64,000 nt of DNA from Nitzschia sp. pyKryTriq1. Taxonomy: Eukaryota > Bacillariophyta > Bacillariophyceae > Bacillariales > Bacillariaceae. A program made the translations under genes and the position numbers. Shown one piece after another: positions 33,309 to 42,111 of the stretch. Position 1 is the first letter of the stretch; each line of letters begins with the position of its first letter. The stretch is from NCBI GenBank assembly GCA_956465555.1, contig OY101115.1, positions 2,418,001 through 2,482,000 of the forward strand. The letters are read 5' to 3'. The notes beneath the pieces were generated by a model. The model saw nothing but the letters and a program-made list of their open reading frames with translations, was not told the origin of the DNA and did not search any database.

Positions 33309-34697
33309 CTACACTTTGTTGTCGTAACCACCGGCTTTCAAGATCTCCTGCAGCAGTTCTTGCCACTTGGGCGTGTTCTCGTCGGGAACATGGTTCCAGT
33401 ATTCACAGAACGATCCTTCCGTTGGCGATTCTTTCAAATCATTGTGGTCATCTTCTGGTAGGAGGACTTTCGAAATTGGGTAGATAAGGCGTGAAGAAGA
33501 TGTTATGAAGGCTTCCTTCCATCGATCAGCGTCGTGTAGAAAGATAGGTCTGGGATCAAATTTTAATCCGACGTTCTTGGCGCAACCAAGTACCAAGTGA
33601 CGAACGTATCCATCCAGAACACCCTGTGTGGCGGTCCGTAGTGTACCGTCCTTGTGAATCACAAAAAAGTTGGAGGATAAGCCTTCGAGAACTTCGAGCC
33701 TGGACTTGCCAGACTCGTCCAGCCTCGGTCGAACCATTAGAACTTCGGAAGCGCCGGGGGGCTTGTACGTAGGTTTTTCCATTTGCTTCCGTATTCGGCA
33801 CCAAGATGCAATTTTGTTTTGTGGATTTGAAAATCGTGTCGGAAGCGACTTGTCGATGGATACCTCCTCGTCGCTTTCAGACGACCTGTTATCTGTGGAA
33901 TGGGCAGCGACGGAAACAACAATAGGTTCGGGTGCTTGATGAAGTTTCGTTGGCTTACAAGAGCTAGTGGCATGTCCTCGAACCAAGATGGAGTCATTCC
34001 TACCGGCTTCGATGGGCCCTGGAGCTTCGCTAGACCACAGAAGAGTTACTCGGAATAGCTGAATCAATACATCATCTTCCGAGACCGCCAAGCCGACCGA
34101 TGATTCAGCCTCGGCGAGGAGTTGCGAAATGATTCTTTCGGATTTCTGCATCGCACTTGTCAATACTTCTCGAGGAATGGAATGGGATGAATATGTGCTG
34201 ACCACCGATCCGCTTTTTTCTTGTAGTAGTGACTGGTAAGATCGTTGAAGTCTCTGAAGGTGATAGTCCTGTCCCCAGACATGTACTCGCTTCTTCGTGG
34301 AGGAGTCCAGTGTCTTCGAAAGTACAACATCGCAGCGCATCGTGTCGTACGCTCCCGCGCCACCCTCGTCATTCTCCCTCTTTTCGATCTTTTCTATGTA
34401 TTCCATCCAATCCACACTTTGTGTCAGATCAAAGAGTTGACCGGCTACTTTTCGCTTGGAGCCGTCGCCATTGTTGTTGTTCTCCATTAACACCCCGTCC
34501 GCAATGGTTTCAAGGGCAACGTTTCCCTCCGAGTTGACGAATGCTGTGCGACACCAAGCCATCGTACCTTGTGTTTTCAACTGATCGCTGCTGCCAAGAG
34601 CGCTCGTTTTATGAAGGCGACAACAACGCAGGAAAAGAGCCAATCTTCCATTCCTTCCAGCCGGAGACACAAGCAGAACAAGAGGCGGCAGCAGCAT
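33309..34697 (-). CDS. Class-IV aminotransferase-like protein, copy A
   Basis: 462 residues from the ATG at 34695-34697; a downstream ATG at 34560-34562 (MAWCRTAFVNSEGN) is an alternative start. The C-terminal part follows the branched-chain/D-amino-acid aminotransferase fold: a candidate lysine in NKIASWCRIRKQME, ASEVLMV, then LEGLSSNFFVIHKDGTLRTA, VLDGYVRHLVLG and EAFITSSSRLIYPISKV. The same arrangement is seen in the plant D-amino-acid aminotransferase-like family. PLP use is likely but unproven, because the Lys register is only inferred. An N-terminal AYDTMRCDVV ... HLQRLQRSYQSLL segment matches copy B. The substrate is unknown. Confidence 0.78.
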   Translation of the reverse strand: MLLPPLVLLVSPAGRNGRLALFLRCCRLHKTSALGSSDQLKTQGTMAWCRTAFVNSEGNVALETIADGVLMENNNNGDGSKRKVAGQLFDLTQSVDWMEYIEKIEKRENDEGGAGAYDTMRCDVVLSKTLDSSTKKRVHVWGQDYHLQRLQRSYQSLLQEKSGSVVSTYSSHSIPREVLTSAMQKSERIISQLLAEAESSVGLAVSEDDVLIQLFRVTLLWSSEAPGPIEAGRNDSILVRGHATSSCKPTKLHQAPEPIVVSVAAHSTDNRSSESDEEVSIDKSLPTRFSNPQNKIASWCRIRKQMEKPTYKPPGASEVLMVRPRLDESGKSRLEVLEGLSSNFFVIHKDGTLRTATQGVLDGYVRHLVLGCAKNVGLKFDPRPIFLHDADRWKEAFITSSSRLIYPISKVLLPEDDHNDLKESPTEGSFCEYWNHVPDENTPKWQELLQEILKAGGYDNKV

Positions 34698-35112
34698 CGA
34701 CACCAGACACCAACGTAGACCCTACAAAGACTGTCTCTTTCATCCAGATCAATCGCCCGCCTATCACCTTTGGGTCTACCGAGTTCGCAAATGTCGAGCT
34801 GAAGTGTGCAGCGTGCCCGAAAATCTCCGAGAGCCTGGCTTTCCAGCCACCGGAACGAGAGGAACATCTTCGAATTTGAAAAGATGACGTCACCCACTTC
34901 AAGGCTCTTTTTGATGCAAGATGATGCGGACAATCTGCTCGCAATGACTTCGGAACCTTCTTGTTTGCTTCTGTTGTTGTTGTTGTTTCCTTGTTGCTTC
35001 TCATCGAGGTTTCTCATTTACATTACGGTACTACTACTATTGGAAGGCATTGGACGTTTCGGAGACAGGTCTACTACTAGTATAGAATAGAAGAAAGAAA
35101 CTTGAGAGCACA
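34698..35112. other. Divergent region, aminotransferase-like A / YeiH
   Basis: 415 bases upstream of both genes. A plus-strand open frame (34541-34879) overlaps the 5' end of copy A and ends without a recognised domain. The run TTGTTGTTGTTGTTT lies near 34975. I see no supported gene. Confidence 0.5.
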
Positions 35113-36375
35113 ATGATCCTTCACCGAGCTCGTCCAGTGGTTGCTCGTCAGCTCATTCGTCGACCAACGCAAGGCCCATCGTCATCGTCGGGGAGTTTGA
35201 CTTGGAACGTGACACGGCACTTTTCGGCCATTCCAACGACGGACGACAAGAAAGAAGAGAAGGTTGAACCAAAAGAAGTCAAGCCTTTGATCTCTCCGTC
35301 CACTATGGCTTTGCTTCCTGGTGTTGCCATGTCAGCAGCAACTGCTACTGCGGGTTTCCAAATTGCAGCAGCCTTGACAACATTGACAGCTGTTCCCATC
35401 TCAGGAATCCCTGTATCGATTCTGTTGGGCATGGGCATCAAGAATTCGATTGGAACCTCTGAATCGATGAAACCCGGTATCACCTTTGCCACCAAGGCGA
35501 TCCTCCAGGGAGGCATTGTAGCATTCGCTGCAAAGTTGTCCTTTGTCGAGCTGCTCACAACTGGGTCTCAAGGACTTCCAGTAGTCATTGGAGCCGTCGG
35601 AGCTGGTTTGGCATTTATTCCTGTAGCTGGTCGTCTCGCAGGACTTCCCAGGGAAATGTCCCTGCTTTTGACGGCAGGAACTTCGATTTGCGGCGTGACA
35701 GCCATTACAGCATTGGCTCCTGCGATCAAAGCTTCCAACCGAGATATTGCCGTGGCCGTGGCAAACACTGTTGCCTTTGGTACCATTGGTATGTTAGCGT
35801 ATCCCTACATATTCCATGCACTTTGTTCGAGTTCCGAGCAAGTAGGTATGTGTCTCGGGGTTGCTATCCACGACACTTCACAGGTTCTCGGGTCGGCCAT
35901 GTCCTACAAGGAAATATTCGATGACGAGGTTGCTTTGAAAGTGGCGGCCATCACCAAGCTGACGCGAAACTTGGGACTGGCCATAGCCATCCCGGGCCTT
36001 ACATACATGCATGCAAAGGAACAATCTAAGAAGGAAGATGATGCTGAAAAGCCTGTGATCGGAGAATCTATTTCTGGTTTGAACACGTTCAAGAAGTACG
36101 TCCCATCCTTTTTGGTCGCATTCATCGGCATGGCATCCTTCCGATCCACTGGGGACTTCTTTCTGGGATCGGATGTAGAGGCTTACCAGGCCACCATGGA
36201 CTTTATCGGGAGCGACTTGTCTAAATACGCTCTTGGTACGGCCATGGCAGGTGTTGGCTTGAGCACCTCGGCCTCATCTTTGAAGGGTGTGGGATGGAGG
36301 CCATTCGCGGTTGGAGCATCGGGCGCTTTGGTTGTGGGAGGTACTGGTTTCACGATCGCGTCCTTGGTGGTATGA
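35113..36375 (+). CDS. YeiH/UPF0324-family membrane transporter, mitochondrial-type presequence
   Basis: 420 residues, about ten hydrophobic segments. The family body is clear: GITFATKAILQGGIVAFAAK, GLPREMSLLLTAGTSICGVT, AITALAPAIKASNRDIAVAV, TVAFGTIGMLAYPYIF and GVAIHDTSQVLGSAM, matching bacterial YeiH proteins (putative sulfate exporter family, PF03601). The sequence before residue 45 (MILHRARPVVARQLIRRPTQ ... RHFSAIPTTDD) is rich in Arg and Ser with an RHFS processing-like site, so mitochondrial import is inferred. The substrate in the bacterial family is poorly established (sulfur anions proposed). A large soluble loop (AKEQSKKEDDAEKPV) is an addition. It lies between two aminotransferase-like paralogues on the other strand. 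Confidence 0.85.
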   Translation: MILHRARPVVARQLIRRPTQGPSSSSGSLTWNVTRHFSAIPTTDDKKEEKVEPKEVKPLISPSTMALLPGVAMSAATATAGFQIAAALTTLTAVPISGIPVSILLGMGIKNSIGTSESMKPGITFATKAILQGGIVAFAAKLSFVELLTTGSQGLPVVIGAVGAGLAFIPVAGRLAGLPREMSLLLTAGTSICGVTAITALAPAIKASNRDIAVAVANTVAFGTIGMLAYPYIFHALCSSSEQVGMCLGVAIHDTSQVLGSAMSYKEIFDDEVALKVAAITKLTRNLGLAIAIPGLTYMHAKEQSKKEDDAEKPVIGESISGLNTFKKYVPSFLVAFIGMASFRSTGDFFLGSDVEAYQATMDFIGSDLSKYALGTAMAGVGLSTSASSLKGVGWRPFAVGASGALVVGGTGFTIASLVV

Positions 36376-36477
36376 TTCTGATGTTTGTTTCCGCATCGGA
36401 TGGTCTGTTTTTAGTAATAATATAATGTACGAGTAATGGACAGAAGCTGACTGCTATTTTGCTACGGCTATTGGCAT

Positions 36478-37671
36478 TTACATCTTCTGCCCTCGAGCTA
36501 AAATATTCAAGTAAATCCTTCTCCAGAACGGGGTCTCAGTTTTCTTGGTCCACATTATTTCCAAACTTTGCGAGGAGTCGTTGTCGCCCATCTTTTGGAC
36601 CGTCACAATCTTTGACACGGGAGAGATGAGCCTTATGGCAGAAGTAGTGAACACTTCCTTCCATTGTGGTGTTTCGCTTAAGAGCAAAGGCCCCACTTGG
36701 ATTCGCAGACCACATTCTTCCGCGTGATCAAGAACAAGCTGACGAGCATATCCACCAAGTACCGAATCATCGGCTGCAGGCGTGCGGAGACTTCCATCTT
36801 CATAAACTATGAACAGATTGGAGGTCAATCCCTCCAACAATTCGAGGTCATTTCCAAGCTCTCTCGTCAGCAGAACTTCTCCAACACCTTGTGTTTTGAA
36901 TTCTTCTTCCAGAGGGCTACGTCGTCGACACCAAGAGGAGAGCTTTGCTTGAGGAGAATTCATGTATCGGTTTGGTAGAGGTGGGTGCGCGTTGTTCTCT
37001 CCATCATAATTTTGCATTCGAGAAATGCTGGCAGTGAGAGGTTCCGGATTGTACTCATTCGGAATTGAAAGCTGTCCGGAATGGAAAGCATGACCGCGGA
37101 CTTTGATGCCTTGATCACTTGGTACCCACAAAATAGTCAACATCAACGTTATCACACCATCGCCTACTGCAAAACTTGAATTTCCTGCGTCTTCCAACAA
37201 AGTATCCATAATAGCGTTCGTAGCATTGGTTGCTCCCAATGGTTCCTTTTCGGAGGTTGGCTGCTCTTGTATTGACCGAAAGGAGCTGAGTAGCCGATCC
37301 ATGTGAAAGGGTAGCCCCCAAATATTCCAAAGGCCACTGGAAGGATGAAAGTCGCACCTCAATACAGTGTAAGCCCCATCTCGACCGTCTTCAACCTCGC
37401 AATATTCTAGCCATCGTCGGGGTGATTGCAGGTCAAAAATATCATTTCCCTTCTGACAATGTCTAGATGATTCAACCAGACTGCAAGTAAAATCAACATT
37501 GTCACTGTTGGTCGTTTGTAGTATTTCAGAATGCTTACTCCAGAATAGGGTATTTTGGGTTGAAGTGGCCAGCACCAGCGACCTCGTCCAAATTGGAATA
37601 AAACACAATGATACGTGTTGAAATGTTAGTAGAAGGACCACCGTCAAAGACGCTTTCCTGCCGGTGGACAT
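36478..37671 (-). CDS. Class-IV aminotransferase-like protein, copy B, plastid-type N-terminus
   Basis: 397 residues from the ATG at 37669-37671. The frame also contains an upstream ATG at 37777-37779, but 37671 is preferred because it places a signal peptide first (MSTGRKASLTVVLLLTFQHV) followed by SLCFIP, close to the diatom plastid ASAF site. The body is a paralogue of copy A: DGAYTVLRCDF, WGLPFHMDRLLSSFRSIQ, candidate lysine in QAKLSSWCRRRSPLE, VGEVLLTREL, LLEGLTSNLFIVYEDGSLRT, VLGGYARQLVLDHAEECGL and EVFTTSAIRLISPVSKI. The family is the plant/algal D-amino-acid aminotransferase-like group. Plastid location is inferred. Tail-to-tail with the YeiH gene (102 bases). Confidence 0.78.
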   Translation of the reverse strand: MSTGRKASLTVVLLLTFQHVSLCFIPIWTRSLVLATSTQNTLFWSKHSEILQTTNSDNVDFTCSLVESSRHCQKGNDIFDLQSPRRWLEYCEVEDGRDGAYTVLRCDFHPSSGLWNIWGLPFHMDRLLSSFRSIQEQPTSEKEPLGATNATNAIMDTLLEDAGNSSFAVGDGVITLMLTILWVPSDQGIKVRGHAFHSGQLSIPNEYNPEPLTASISRMQNYDGENNAHPPLPNRYMNSPQAKLSSWCRRRSPLEEEFKTQGVGEVLLTRELGNDLELLEGLTSNLFIVYEDGSLRTPAADDSVLGGYARQLVLDHAEECGLRIQVGPLLLSETPQWKEVFTTSAIRLISPVSKIVTVQKMGDNDSSQSLEIMWTKKTETPFWRRIYLNILARGQKM

Positions 37672-38370
37672 AATTGTGGGTACAACAGCACTCCCACACC
37701 GAATAAGCACAGGTGCATTGATATGAATTTCTCTCCTGTCGAGATAGGAGTGTAAAGTGTAACGCAAACATGGAAGCAATGAATAATGAATGGGGGGATC
37801 TGATTTTGGATTTTCGGACGAGACGAGCGGAGGGAAATAATGTGAGCAACTGTCCCCCTTTTGCTACATCAACAATCCTGTTCCCCCATTACTTACTGTA
37901 CAGTATTCTCAGAGCGAGTGTGTATCGAGCTTTGATTAGGATTTTAGCGAAGACTTGCGAGAGTTCTGGTACTGATGCCAACAATTATCTCATGTCCGAT
38001 GGGAATGCGAGGCTTATATATTAAAAGAGACAATCGAAACTTAATTAGGGCTGTGCACGCAGTAAATTGTAAGCAACCTACAGAAAGGTATATCTCAATT
38101 CGATGTCGCGCCCGTTGAAGTACTTCTCAACGCTCAGTCTCACAATCTCGATTTCTCGGCTCTCTACATTACCGGTACCGCAGAGGTGTGGGTTGTTGTT
38201 GCTGCGGAAGATCTTGGGTGGGAGTTGACCGCAAGAGCAAGGAGGCCAACTCCATTGTCGCCTCGCTTCTCTCCACGAGTACGGACGGTTTATTCGCTCC
38301 TTTAGAATGGCCATTGCAAAATAGACAAGTCAGAATCTAGATACATACTTTTTGAACAACGGCGGACAAG
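37672..38370. other. Divergent region, aminotransferase-like B / TPR protein
   Basis: 699 bases. TACCGGTA is at 38170. A minus-strand 78-codon frame with an ATG at 38314 ends near 38078 and reads NVESREIEIVRLSVEKYF; it is protein-like but has no domain or support, so it is not called as a gene. No RNA gene seen. Confidence 0.5.
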
Positions 38371-40425
38371 ATGAGTGTTGAGACAGAACAATACCAAGAC
38401 GAGAGGGTTCCGGGAGCCCATACTTTAAAGGGGAAAAATGGAAAAGCGGAGGACACGTGGTACTCAGGTGTTTTCTCTTCCTTCTTTGGAGGAAATAATA
38501 CAGAAGCAGAAGTCCGTTCTCCTTCTGTCGATCCACCAATGAATGGGTTTTCTTGCGACGGTGATTTGCCGCGTTACTACGCGAACGACGATTACCGAGA
38601 GGATGTTGACAACGAATCGGTTTCATCGGAAAGTGTTTCTACACTTGGTAGAGGGCTTGCTGACGATCTCAAGTCTTTACCTTCAGTAGCAGACGTTCCT
38701 GGTGAAGAAGGGTCGGTATTTTCTTTTGAGGACAACCTCTCAGTTTCAAAAGTGGAGGTTAAGGCTTCAAGCAATTCAAGTAAAAGAAATTCTCGCTCGA
38801 CGTCCCGGACCGAGAATGTTGAAGCTGCTGTTGAAAAGAAGATCAATAATCTCAAGTTTGACCGTTCCAACAAGGAAACAGACAAGAGTGTCCCGTTCCT
38901 CCGAAGGAAAATGTTTCCAAAAATCACTGGGCGGGCCTTGGCCAGCAACGAAGCAACTTCCGACTCGGCCCTTGAGTCAAGACGCCAGCTTCTTGTGCGA
39001 GAACTCCGCGTAGCCGTTGATCGATACGGACGCTTCGACCCTCGTTGCGCCGATATTACCGCTGCACTTGGTGATTTCTACGACGAGAATCGGGATTTCA
39101 AACAGGCGATCCGCCTACACCAAGATGCCGTGTCGGTCTACAGCACCAAGTTCGGTGATGATCATCGCACGACGTTGGCAGCAAAATCACGTCTAGGAAA
39201 AGTTCAAGAGAACGGAGGGGAGTACGATGAAGCAATTTTAACCTTCTTCAATGTCATGTCAATGATCAAAGCACTCAAAGGCGAGAAGGACCCGGCAACC
39301 GCTGATGCCACCGTAAAAGTCGCCGGCGGCCTAAGGCAAAAAGGAAAATACGAGTTGGCCATTAAGACTCTGAAGCGCGCCCTCAAGATTTATCGTGAAG
39401 TCCTCGGCGATTCGCATCCCAGCGTCTCAAGCACTGTTGATGAAATTGCTTCGCTTTACGTCACAATTGGAGACTTTGCCAAAGCCTCAGCTATCCTCGA
39501 GGAGGTCGTCAAGCTGAAGGCGGCAACGATGGGAATGTCAAGCAGGGAAGTTGCAGCCAGCTTGTCTGAACTCGCAACCTGCTACGAATGTGCGGAGCAA
39601 TACAGCAAGGCCATGAAGAACCTCAAGAAAGCGTACAAGATCTACGCAGATGTGGGCGGCGAGTCTGGTGACAAGGCCATTCTTGCTCTTGAACGCATTG
39701 CCTTGATCTATCAAGCCACTGGTCAGTTCAAAAAGGCAGCCATTGCCTATCTTGGGGTACTCCGTGGACGCAAACGTGCCCTCGGTGAAGCGCACCCAAC
39801 AGTAGCTGATACCTACTTCCATCTTGGTGTATCGCTACGCGAAAGTGGTCAAGAAGACAAGGCGTTCAAATGTATGAAGCAGGCCTTGAACATCTACGTC
39901 GGGGAAGGCAAAGACATGCACGATGTAGAAATGATTGCTGAGGTTATGCATGAACTTGCCATCATTCATAAAGCGAATAACAATATTGGGGATGCCATCA
40001 AAACTTTCAAGCAAGAAGTTGCTGTCCGAAGGAAACTTGGGCAACCAGAGTACCCACTTATCGCGCAGACACTGAATCATCTCGGTGTAGCCGAGTTTGA
40101 AATCAAGAATCACAATAGGGCCCTGAACTACTTCATGGAAGCTCTGACCATCTACGAGACCAAGGGGAATGAATCTGGAACTGATTTTGCTGAAGTCCTG
40201 TACAACACAGGGCTTGTTTTCGAGTCGATTCGAAACAAACAGCGAGCGCAGGATGCCTTCATTGAGGCTGCGCGCATCTTCAAAAAGAACGGTTACGATT
40301 CCGACCATCCACACTTGGCTAAGGCAGTAAGTAAATTGAAGCGCCTGGGGCACACATGCCAGTGCAGACGAGGGCAATGTGCAAGTATCCCTTGCGAGAC
40401 TGTGCTTGCCACCAGGAGGAAATAG
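38371..40425 (+). CDS. Kinesin-light-chain-like TPR protein
   Basis: 684 residues. The first 200 are disordered, with a WYSGVFSSFFGGN motif near residue 31 and acidic/Ser stretches. From about 205 to 665 there are about ten TPR units of 42 residues in the kinesin-light-chain register, for example YELAIKTLKRALKIYREVLG followed by DSHPSV, FKKAAIAYLGVLRGRKRALG followed by EAHPTVADTYFHLGVSLRES, and NRALNYFMEALTIYETKGNE. There is no heptad coiled coil at the N-terminus, so it is KLC-like in repeats only, a group common in diatoms. The tail CQCRRGQCASIPC is Cys-rich and could bind metal or form disulfides. Cargo unknown. Confidence 0.78.
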   Translation: MSVETEQYQDERVPGAHTLKGKNGKAEDTWYSGVFSSFFGGNNTEAEVRSPSVDPPMNGFSCDGDLPRYYANDDYREDVDNESVSSESVSTLGRGLADDLKSLPSVADVPGEEGSVFSFEDNLSVSKVEVKASSNSSKRNSRSTSRTENVEAAVEKKINNLKFDRSNKETDKSVPFLRRKMFPKITGRALASNEATSDSALESRRQLLVRELRVAVDRYGRFDPRCADITAALGDFYDENRDFKQAIRLHQDAVSVYSTKFGDDHRTTLAAKSRLGKVQENGGEYDEAILTFFNVMSMIKALKGEKDPATADATVKVAGGLRQKGKYELAIKTLKRALKIYREVLGDSHPSVSSTVDEIASLYVTIGDFAKASAILEEVVKLKAATMGMSSREVAASLSELATCYECAEQYSKAMKNLKKAYKIYADVGGESGDKAILALERIALIYQATGQFKKAAIAYLGVLRGRKRALGEAHPTVADTYFHLGVSLRESGQEDKAFKCMKQALNIYVGEGKDMHDVEMIAEVMHELAIIHKANNNIGDAIKTFKQEVAVRRKLGQPEYPLIAQTLNHLGVAEFEIKNHNRALNYFMEALTIYETKGNESGTDFAEVLYNTGLVFESIRNKQRAQDAFIEAARIFKKNGYDSDHPHLAKAVSKLKRLGHTCQCRRGQCASIPCETVLATRRK

Positions 40426-40789
40426 GAACAGCGCTAATGAATTCATAGATAGCATCACACCATTTCTTACTATCCTGTGAGGGTGGTGGTTGAATTATGT
40501 GTACTCGTACCTAGTAGTTTCTCGGGAGAGTACCTGGTACGGTAGAGGCCCTCTTCCCGCATCTCGAGTGCGTGGAGCACGGATACTACCTGTACAATGC
40601 CAGTGGATTACCCGATAGCTTGGTGATGAGCTGAAATTACGCATCTTCCTGCAGTCTACTGACTAGTCCAATAGAATAAGAATTCATACTACACTTCCTT
40701 CTGCTCAGACACCTGAGGGTGCTCCAAGCATGGTAAGGTTGCACATGCACTACATACAAAAGAAGTATTTGCTAGTCATCACCTATAGT
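40426..40789. other. Tail-to-tail spacer, TPR protein / eS19
   Basis: 364 bases with ACTAGTAG/GTACCTGGTAC words near 40,500-40,540. No gene seen. Confidence 0.5.
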
Positions 40790-41251
40790 TTATTCTTCAT
40801 CATCGCTTTCTTCACCAGCCCGGAACACACTTCCGGCAATACGGTCAAGATCCTGTTGTCCAACAGTAGTCACTTGTCGTCCTCCTGATGGCAATTGTTC
40901 CACAACCTTCATTTCTTCAAGTTGGATAAGGACGGATCGGATGATACCCGCAGAGGCCTTTCGGAAGTGTTCTGTCCTGGCTCCACGGCGGTAGGATCCT
41001 CCGTACCACTTTTGCAGCATACCCACTCCCAAACCAGGACGAAGGTAGATCTTTCGTGCAATAGAGGCTGCCCGGATGTAGTACCAGTCATCTCCCATGG
41101 GTGCCAGCTCCTTGAAGACAGCAGTCTTGACAGTGTCCGCCCACACAGGAGCCTCGAATTTGTCCGAGTTCTTCAAGTGCTCGGCGTATGCCTCAATAAA
41201 GGGACGAGCCGCAACGTCACGGACGCAAATTCCACGAGCTTCTTCTGCCAT
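40790..41251 (-). CDS. RPS19: 40S ribosomal protein eS19
   Basis: 153 residues, the expected length. Conserved blocks: FKELAPMGDDWYYIRAAS, ARKIYLRPGLGVGMLQKWYG, RGARTEHFRKASAGIIRSVL and GGRQVTTVGQQDLDRIA. eS19 sits in the head of the small subunit and is needed for 18S rRNA maturation. The coding part has no intron. A possible 3' splice site (CCTATTTAG, minus strand near 41,278) upstream of the ATG hints at a 5'-leader intron, but no donor could be fixed. Confidence 0.96.
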   Translation of the reverse strand: MAEEARGICVRDVAARPFIEAYAEHLKNSDKFEAPVWADTVKTAVFKELAPMGDDWYYIRAASIARKIYLRPGLGVGMLQKWYGGSYRRGARTEHFRKASAGIIRSVLIQLEEMKVVEQLPSGGRQVTTVGQQDLDRIAGSVFRAGEESDDEE

Positions 41252-42111
41252 TTTGGAAAATTTAATGTATCAACAACTAAATAGGAAACAGCGGGAGAAA
41301 CAAGAGAGAATGTGAGTATGGTGGTGCGTCAACAACAGAATCGATGTCAGACGCAAATCATCAACGAGAACGTCTAAAAGTGCTAGGAACTTCAGAAACA
41401 GCAGCCAAGAAACCCGTATCGATTGTGGTAGCGCCACCCGTGCTGCGCCAACGATGCACTGCCACCATAATGTGTCCAACAGGACAGCACAATCGTATGA
41501 GGCGATGGTTCAACCAAACCAAACCAAAAAAGGCTTGAACGAACACGCCAATATGCTCCTCGTGCAACTACATAACTGATCTATCATATAACACTACTGT
41601 TGCGAGACAATATTGTTCACAGCAAACATTCATAAAAGCAGCCATGGTCCGTACCTGAAGCAAATGAAAGTCAACAAACCACGCAACGATGTTGGATTGC
41701 GCCACAGCCGCCAAAGCGTTGGAGGGCTCTTCCTCTTGGTTGTCTATCGTCGATGCCCGACGACGCTCGGCCCATCGTATGCGCGAGGTTGTGGCACCGT
41801 AGGAAGTCAGTAGGATTTGCACGGAAGGAAATAGTAGATGGTGAAGCGGTAAGTGAAGGTTTCGAGTCAATCGAGTCGGCCGTGTGATTCCGAAACTACG
41901 ACTCATTGGACTGAAACCCAAATCCAAAATCGAGAAACTCGAAACCCGCCCAAAGCCCAAATCTCCAAACCACAATGATGAAACTACTGGTACCAGTACA
42001 GTAGTTTGAACTTCGTACTTCCGTGCCACAGCAGCCTCACGCTTGGGTTTCCAAAGGAACTCCGATCACCCATAGTTCACCTTACATATCGCATTTTCAA
42101 TACCAAGCAAA
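41252..42111. other. Divergent region eS19 / FIP1
   Basis: 860 bases. A minus-strand open frame of about 150 codons (41568-42029) has no recognisable domain and looks incidental; part of it may be the eS19 leader. One GTACCAGTACAGTAG palindromic patch lies near 41,990. No supported gene. Confidence 0.5.

Noticed and set aside
34541-34879. Plus-strand frame between the aminotransferase-like copy A and YeiH
   Set aside because: It overlaps the coding 5' end of copy A on the other strand and shows no recognised motif; most likely a shadow frame.
41460-41530. Possible tRNA-like B box (GGTTCAACC) near 41,508
   Set aside because: No matching A box or cloverleaf arms around it.
41568-42029. A 153-codon minus-strand open frame upstream of eS19
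   Set aside because: No domain, unusual composition, and it lies where the leader and promoter of a ribosomal-protein gene should be.
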